Assembly: GCF_907165205.1 (NCBI RefSeq)
Contig: NC_058192.1
Span: 14,136,001-14,200,000 of the forward strand
Length of the DNA stretch: 64,000 nucleotides
Reading direction: 5' to 3'
Source: Coccinella septempunctata
Taxonomy: Eukaryota; Arthropoda; Insecta; Coleoptera; Coccinellidae
The notes beneath the pieces were generated by a model, which saw only the letters and a program-made list of their open reading frames with translations, was not told the DNA's origin and did not search any database. A program made the position numbers and the translations under genes. Position 1 is the first letter of the stretch. Every line of letters starts with the position of its first letter. Positions 58,290 to 64,000 of the stretch are shown here, piece by piece.

Positions 58290-60057
58290 GGATTTGCCCT
58301 TGTTCCGCTCTAATTCCGGGGCAGATAGACTCGTTGGGAAATTCCTAACTCCACAGAGATAAAACCGTAAAAACCACTTCACCTCCCAATAATGCTTTTG
58401 TATCATAAAAACTAAAACTAAAGATCTAACTTTGGGCTGACCATACTGACTGAATTCCTCTAGTTCCGAAATGTTTCTTACAATCCTGAACTAAATACAA
58501 TAGTTGAAGTTGAAAACTGATGTTATTTTTCCATTCCAGTTGCTAAGGTTTTGAATTGGGTAAGGACACAGCCTTAATTCCCATGATAATTTATATTTTG
58601 AGTACATCCACTTGAGAAGCAATAGGTATTCATTCAAAATTGAATCTCTACTGAAAACATTTTCATTGCGATGAAAAACAAACATTAACCCCTGGTTTCA
58701 GAAAGCTTGATCAGGGAATCAACGCTTGATTGACATTCGTCAACAAACAAATTGACGTTTATTCAAACTTCAATTTGTTTGCAATCGATAATTCAGTCAT
58801 GAGGGTTTACAATATCATACTAGCATCAAATTATTATCTACATACGATCATTGAATGTCTTTCAATTGAGACATTTTCAATATATTAAGAAATTAGAATG
58901 TTTCATTGATTTTGTTTTGGAATTCGAGTTACTGTCAAATCGTTGATCGGGCAATCAAAGTTTTGTGAAGCCCACGGTGAGAATTTTAAGGAATTTCAAT
59001 CGACTAAAACATCCAATCCAAAACCAAACTATCTTAAACTAAAAAAAGCATTGTAACCCAACTCGTCTTCATTATTTCTTAGTTTGCATGATCTACTTCA
59101 TGATCTTCCAAGTGAATTATACAAGTAAGCGGTCATTGACCATGCATATAAACTGCTTTATGATCTTAGGGGCTCATAAAACAACCTGTTCACCACGACC
59201 TTGTCGCAATAAAGCAAAGTTTTTTTTTGGAGTGTCACATTTATTCGTTTTTAATAATTCGAAGTGCCGCATTAAAATAGATGGAAGATGACAATGTCGA
59301 ATTTCATGGTGAAGGTCATCGACGTGTAGAAAATATCGTCCCATTTTACCCTTCACATTCACAAAGAATTCAGAAGCGAAATAGCTGGAATGCCAAGATT
59401 TTTCCCTTTTATTTTTCCGACAAAAAACGTCTCGAGTGATGGTAGTAAAGGTGCATTCATGAGAAGTGTGAAGTGCATTGTAAACAGATCATGTTCTAAT
59501 TTATGGTTTCGAGTCTCCAAGCAGGTGTGCAACGAGAGCAGGTAAGGATATTTTACCGTACCGTTGCACGAAGACTGAACGCCACCAGATTGTCCAAAAA
59601 TAAGGATTCTTTGAGCTGTTCCTCAATACCCTGAGAACCTATCTTGTTCCCTCGTTTTCGAAGGTATCGATAACTTTTAATCCAGAAAAATATATTGTGA
59701 AAGATTATTTTCAAAACTTCTCAACTCATTTTCAATAATATTTGCTAGGCCAGTGAGTAATAGCCCATAAATTACAAGTGATTAATGAATGTTCGATAGA
59801 CAATGAGTGAATTATGGTTAATTAATCTCCAGCGAATTTTGAATGCCATAAGGCTCAAGGAAACAGATGCATCGATGCTGGATAAAATTTGTATATCTTT
59901 TTAATCAGAATTTGCGACCACATCTAGAGTCTTGCACCTAAAATAATTTTTTGAAGGTATACCTTTTCTCATGACAGACTGCTTTCCATACGCGCTTGAG
60001 AAGGAAGTGAAGAGCCTTTACGCCTATAATTCTCAAAGCGGAATTGAGATGGATATA
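58290..60057. other. AT-rich spacer
   Basis: Short featureless frames only. No repeat shared with the rest of the window was recognised. Confidence 0.4.
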
Positions 60058-60206
60058 CAGGTTGAGTGTTTGACTACTGCATATATTTCAACAGCAGATT
60101 CTTGAGGGAGAAAGAATCCTTTGCCATTTTTCATTTATTTCATTAATTTTATTCCAACACAAGATATCACCAACGTCTTCCAGTTTTCTCATTATTTTGA
60201 CCTTTA

Positions 60207-61140
60207 GAGTCATTCGGGGTAACTGAGCGCAGTGGGTAAGTGTGCGCAGTGCGTATGTCTCGACTATGCATAGTCGATGATGTATGAAAGAGGGATTCAT
60301 TTGGGTGAAGCAAGGGCAGGCGCAGAATCGCCATATTAGTTTTTCATAGGAGAGCGCCGTGCCACGTTTCTTTAACTTTTTATTTGCAATCAATCAAATT
60401 CACTAGTTTTCTTGTTAATTTGTAGCATCTCTGCACATTCTGCCAGGTCCAAGTTCCGAGTCCCTCAGTGTTAAACAATATTTTATTCGATCATGGGCAT
60501 ATTAATCTAAATATATGATAAAAAATTTTAGCTTCTCTTAGCTGCTCAACTCTATAAGAACGTCAATTCAAATTTTGGCTTACTGGGGAAAGTGTGCGCG
60601 GGTAAGTGTGCGCATAGATTCATTATATGGGCATTAGTTCAGTGAGGAATAAATTATGATATTGTTGATTTTCTTGGTTAAGACTCGATCAATATTGTCC
60701 TATTTGTTCAGAAAATTATGAAGAGCCACCAACAGGGGAATGTATCAAGTGTTGTGTTCACCAGGAATTGTGGCACGAACAATAATGCAGTGCTTATAAA
60801 ATGGCGCTTCTGTATTGACAATAAACAGCATTTCCTTAATATTGTAACATTTTGATGACATTATTTTGTAATTTGTTTTGATTGTGTGGTTCACTAAGCA
60901 CTGCGTTCACTTACCCCGTTAGGGTGCGCACACTTACCCGCAATACGGGGCATGTGAACGCACTCCGACTTTCTCTATTATATTCTTTTTTGCGGAAAGA
61001 AAACGTTTTTGTTTGTTTGCTTTTTGATGTTTTCTTATAGATTAGAAAATTCTCTATCTTGTTTTATGTTTTTGTTTGTGTTTTATGTTTTAATTTTCCT
61101 AGCTTCTACATTTGAGTGCGCACAGTTGCCTCGAATGACA
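60207..61140 (+). mobile_element. Element B (pogo-like, non-autonomous), copy 2
   Basis: It begins GAGTCATTCGGGGTAACTG after TA and ends CAGTTGCCTCGAATGAC. It is the same element as at 16459-17388 but in opposite orientation, and very similar throughout. The motif GGGTAAGTGTGCGC or its complement occurs several times (near 60235, 60600 and 60930). Confidence 0.83.
60675..60785 (+). pseudogene. Zinc-finger C-terminal remnant of a pogo-like transposase (copy 2)
   Basis: It reads WLRLDQYCPICSENYEEPPT, then GECIKCCVHQELWHEQ and a stop at 60783-60785, with a TGC codon directly after the stop. It differs from the copy at 16823 at only two residues, although the element is otherwise non-coding. The cysteine/histidine pattern suits a PHD-like finger. 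No helix-turn-helix or DDE domain is left, so it is a tail and not an enzyme. Confidence 0.55.
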
Positions 61141-61559
61141 CGTACCAACTCTTGAAGTTAAGTTGGACGATAAAGTATTCTCCATATTTTCTCGTATAAT
61201 GCGCCGTTTTCGAGTAAGTTGGATGCTTTAACCGAATGAAACTCTTTTTGAAAGATGCACAGATGTGAGATGACACAGATTTAGCTAGTCATTCTGAAGA
61301 TAATTTTGTTTTTCCAGGGGTGGCGCAGCTAATTATGAAAATTTAAAACGGCTATATCTTTTTATCAGGGCCGACTCGGAAAAAATGGTATAGGAAAAAA
61401 GTGTTTCTTTTGACCTCAAGAATCTACTGTTAGAATATTTGTACGAGTCAAAGACTCCCTTTGTACAGGGATCGCTTTTGTAGCTGGAAAGAAAACCAGG
61501 TCCTGTATGTTATTAAATATACAAAACATTCGATAAATACGTGTTATTTTCCAAATTAA

Positions 61560-62045
61560 TTGGTGATGCCTCATGGGACAGGTCACCTCTGCTAAAATCC
61601 AACAGGATTCCGATCTCCCAACAGCCCCATCAATCAGCAGCTGACTGCGTCCTCTGACATTCCAACTAATCGTTAACTAATTCACCTCAATTTGAACCGA
61701 TCCTCGGATAACATCTCGGCGTGCAGTTTCTTACTTCGTAGCAGCATTCCAAGAACTCATTAATTTCCGCGTTTTACTTCCGGAACGGCGAAAACCCCCA
61801 TTTGTTTTTTCGCGAGGGTTCTCCCTTATCTGGGCCTTCGGCGCGCAATAGCCTCCGTTATTTTTCCGGTACAGAGGGAGAAACCGTCAACTGCAGGAGT
61901 ATTCCGGGCGTGTAAACATTCGAATTTTCCCCGGGATCGGTTTGTTAAGCGACGGCTGAAGGATTCCTGGCGGGGCGGATAAGGATTGCGGCATTTTTCT
62001 TGCGCTGGAAGACATCCGTCTTGGTCCATTCTACGAGCGACGGTT
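61560..62045. other. CG-rich island
   Basis: CG-dense unique sequence with antisense open frames of 67 and 71 codons and no domain. It abuts the family H element at 62050. Confidence 0.3.
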
Positions 62046-62049
62046 TATA

Positions 62050-62921
62050 CAGGGTGAGGCTGTTTTTTGACAGAAAATAAAGTCGTTTAACTAAAAATTG
62101 TTTATATAAAATATCCAAGATGGCTGAGATACAACCCCTAGAAGTTCGACAAAATTTCATTGAATTTCAAGTACGGGACTGTGGAAGGTGACTCCGGCAT
62201 AGCAAAAACGAAACAAAACATAAACATAAGGCTGGACAATGAATGGTTCAGTACCAAGTTCATCGGATAAGATGCATCAGGTAACTTTTGAGAAAAACGT
62301 TATTGTTGTATCGTACAATTTAGGGTGAAAAAAATGTAGAAAATCGAGGCAGTTTCTTGAAAGTGCTTATGTTAGTTATATTGAAAAAGTGCTATGATTT
62401 TTCCCCATTTCATCCCATTTTATGACGATTGTTGGAATGTTCGAACAAGAAGATTGTGATGCCAATTGTGAAAAAATTCGTGAATAATTTAGACGAATTT
62501 TATTGGTGAGATTTTGAAGTATTATTCTATTTTTTACACTCGTGTCCTAAGTCTCTTCTGTCAGTTGGTATCGAAATGAGCCATTTCATAAAATCGTGCA
62601 AGTTACTAAAAAAAATGAGAACAATTCGGCAATGCTAAGTTTCCATTTTCATTACCACGTAAATATCGAACGAGCCAATATCATTAACGAAACCACATGG
62701 TCGAATCAGGAGATAAGTTTTTTCCCACTGCTTTGCGATAATTCAGCTAACAAACGGTCAAAGGTCGTATTAGGATCTATTTCAGTAATCATTTTCGATT
62801 TTTTTTTTTCAACTTTGTCATTTTGAAAGTTTTGTATAGAGGTGATTCTTAGAGAAACGCTCCTTTTCGACCAGTTCTACCTTCTGTTGAAACAAAAAGC
62901 CTCACTTTCAAGTACACCCTG
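62050..62921 (+). mobile_element. Family H inverted-repeat element, full length
   Basis: It starts CAGGGTGAGGCTGTTTTTTG after TA (62048-62049) and ends AAGCCTCACTTTCAAGTACACCCTG before TA (62922-62923). The ends are imperfect inverted repeats with a small insertion at the right. The left 335 bp match 1-354 in reverse complement. An open frame of 76 codons at 62596-62826 has no motif. Non-autonomous. Confidence 0.82.
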
Positions 62922-62923
62922 TA

Positions 62924-64000
62924 TTTTCGTCAATTTCGTCTGAAAGGAGTGTTTTAGACGGTGCGCAAGGTCCTGCTTTGATTCAGATCTATAGCAGCAC
63001 GATCTACTTGATATATCTTCGAATATTTTCGATTCTTGAACAATTTCGTCCGTCGTGATCGAGTTTGCTTCTCTGTGAAAATCTGAGCTGTAATTTTCAA
63101 AGTGGAAACACCCGCCGATAATTAAATCAACAAATGTTACCATCTAAATCGAACTAACAAACTACCATCACTCAAAATATTAACAGAAATTCCATTTCGT
63201 CGACAGAGAGTAGGTAGATGACGGTTTCAGTCTTCAGATTTTTTCTGATTCGGCAAGAGGATCTAAATATTAAAGCTGGTGCATTCTAGATAATATCACC
63301 TGCCAAGCGTTGCGACAAGAACAAGACCATCATCTGGAACGGCGTCAAAAAGTGCCAACGATGCTATTTCTCACGACCCTGATAATTTGCGACGAATGCA
63401 TTATCGCCAAGAAATTTTCAACTTAATTATGAAGGAAACGGGACCTGCTGTCGTCTCCCTCCCTCACTGCTGCTGATGCGCCAGTCGCGTATAGCTTCTA
63501 GCCCACGATTAATGAGGCAAAAGAGCCGGAAGACGTCTATTTGTTGACTTTGGGATCGGACACAAAGGAGGACATTTCCATATTATCTGAGGAAAGGTAA
63601 GAAGAGTCTCACGGTGGGTTACCGACCAATTAAATCGACACAGACATCTGGTCCAAACCAGACAATTTTATAATTACCGTCAGCGAGCAAGAAAGCCCTG
63701 AGCACGTCTGATCGATCCGAAAAGGAAATTGGTTCGTTTATATTCAAATTTGGTGACTAGGAAGCGGAGTTGGGTATAATGATTCGGGCTGAAAAAACAA
63801 TGAATTCTCGATTAAGCATCTTAAGATGTATACAGGTAGGTATACCGAGGGTTTGTTTTGAGCACATAATAAAGGTTAAAGAGGGCATTTCCTGAGCAGC
63901 ACCCCCAATAATATTCGGGGAAGAAGTGCCTTTTCATGGCTTGCCATCAGAGAGATAAGGTCAGAAAAGAGGGTGTATTAGAATCTGCACAAAAAGAGGT
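62924..64000. other. Terminal stretch without recognisable gene
   Basis: A CG-richer patch lies at about 63300-63560. The antisense 88-codon frame at 62877-63143 starts in the family H end and has no motif. Confidence 0.4.

Larger units (their letters stand above)
60058..61466 (+). mobile_element. Family A element, copy 7, interrupted by element B
   Basis: It begins CAGGTTGAGTGTTTGACTAC after TA, is broken at 60206 in the sequence TTTTGACCTTTA, and resumes at about 61141 (CGTACCAACTCTTGAAG). It ends GTACGAGTCAAAGACTCCCT. The break point differs from that in copy 2. Confidence 0.8.

Noticed and set aside
1..64000. CRISPR arrays, rRNA, tRNA, bacterial-type operons
   Set aside because: Looked for and not seen. 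The repeats are dispersed transposons and gene structure is eukaryotic.

Overview
The window looks like AT-rich insect nuclear DNA. Nothing in it is prokaryotic: there are no operons, no dense coding, no rRNA or tRNA and no CRISPR array. Introns, TA-flanked Tc1/mariner-type elements, hAT-type miniature elements, LINE remnants and a THAP-domain P-element transposase point to an arthropod, most likely an insect. The species cannot be fixed from sequence alone. I found no convincing host protein-coding gene, so the stretch is best read as intergenic or intronic DNA. Transposons have colonised it between short CG-rich, apparently unique islands.

The best-supported gene is at 39702-43589: a complete P-element-superfamily transposon. 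It has imperfect terminal inverted repeats of about 47 bp, the outer 19 bp identical, and is flanked by GTATAAA on both sides. Inside is a four-exon gene whose exons join in frame into an unbroken 881-residue THAP9/P-type transposase with the THAP zinc ligands and candidate catalytic acidic residues in place. It looks structurally intact.

Most of the other sequence I could classify is decayed or non-autonomous transposon. There are four broken mariner copies (2447, 18625, 38278, 54610). Family A has eight copies; it is a TA-flanked inverted-repeat element starting CAGGGTGAGTC, and two copies are each interrupted by a 930-bp element B that keeps the code for a pogo-like C-terminal zinc finger. 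Family C has four copies (7779, 34898, 50134, 56428), all in one orientation, with a strongly conserved core. A 1140-bp foldback (32911-34050) has arms of about 490 bp. Two nearly identical 243-bp hAT-type miniature elements have perfect 8-bp target duplications (13724 and 14381). Family H occurs at both ends of the window in opposite orientation. There are two LINE remnants, an RT/C-terminal fragment at 15440 and an antisense RNase H tail at 25925-26660.

Between these, CG-rich islands of about 300-800 bp recur every few kilobases (around 1660, 7175, 9500, 14870, 17800, 20200, 22000, 25075, 27050, 29600, 30880, 34280, 49750, 53040, 55830 and 61600). They hold open reading frames, but none resembles a known protein, and I treat them as possible regulatory or conserved non-coding DNA. 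All four family C copies begin immediately downstream of such an island. Families A, the foldback and H share the terminal CAGGGTG and TA target sites, so one transposase may have moved all three.
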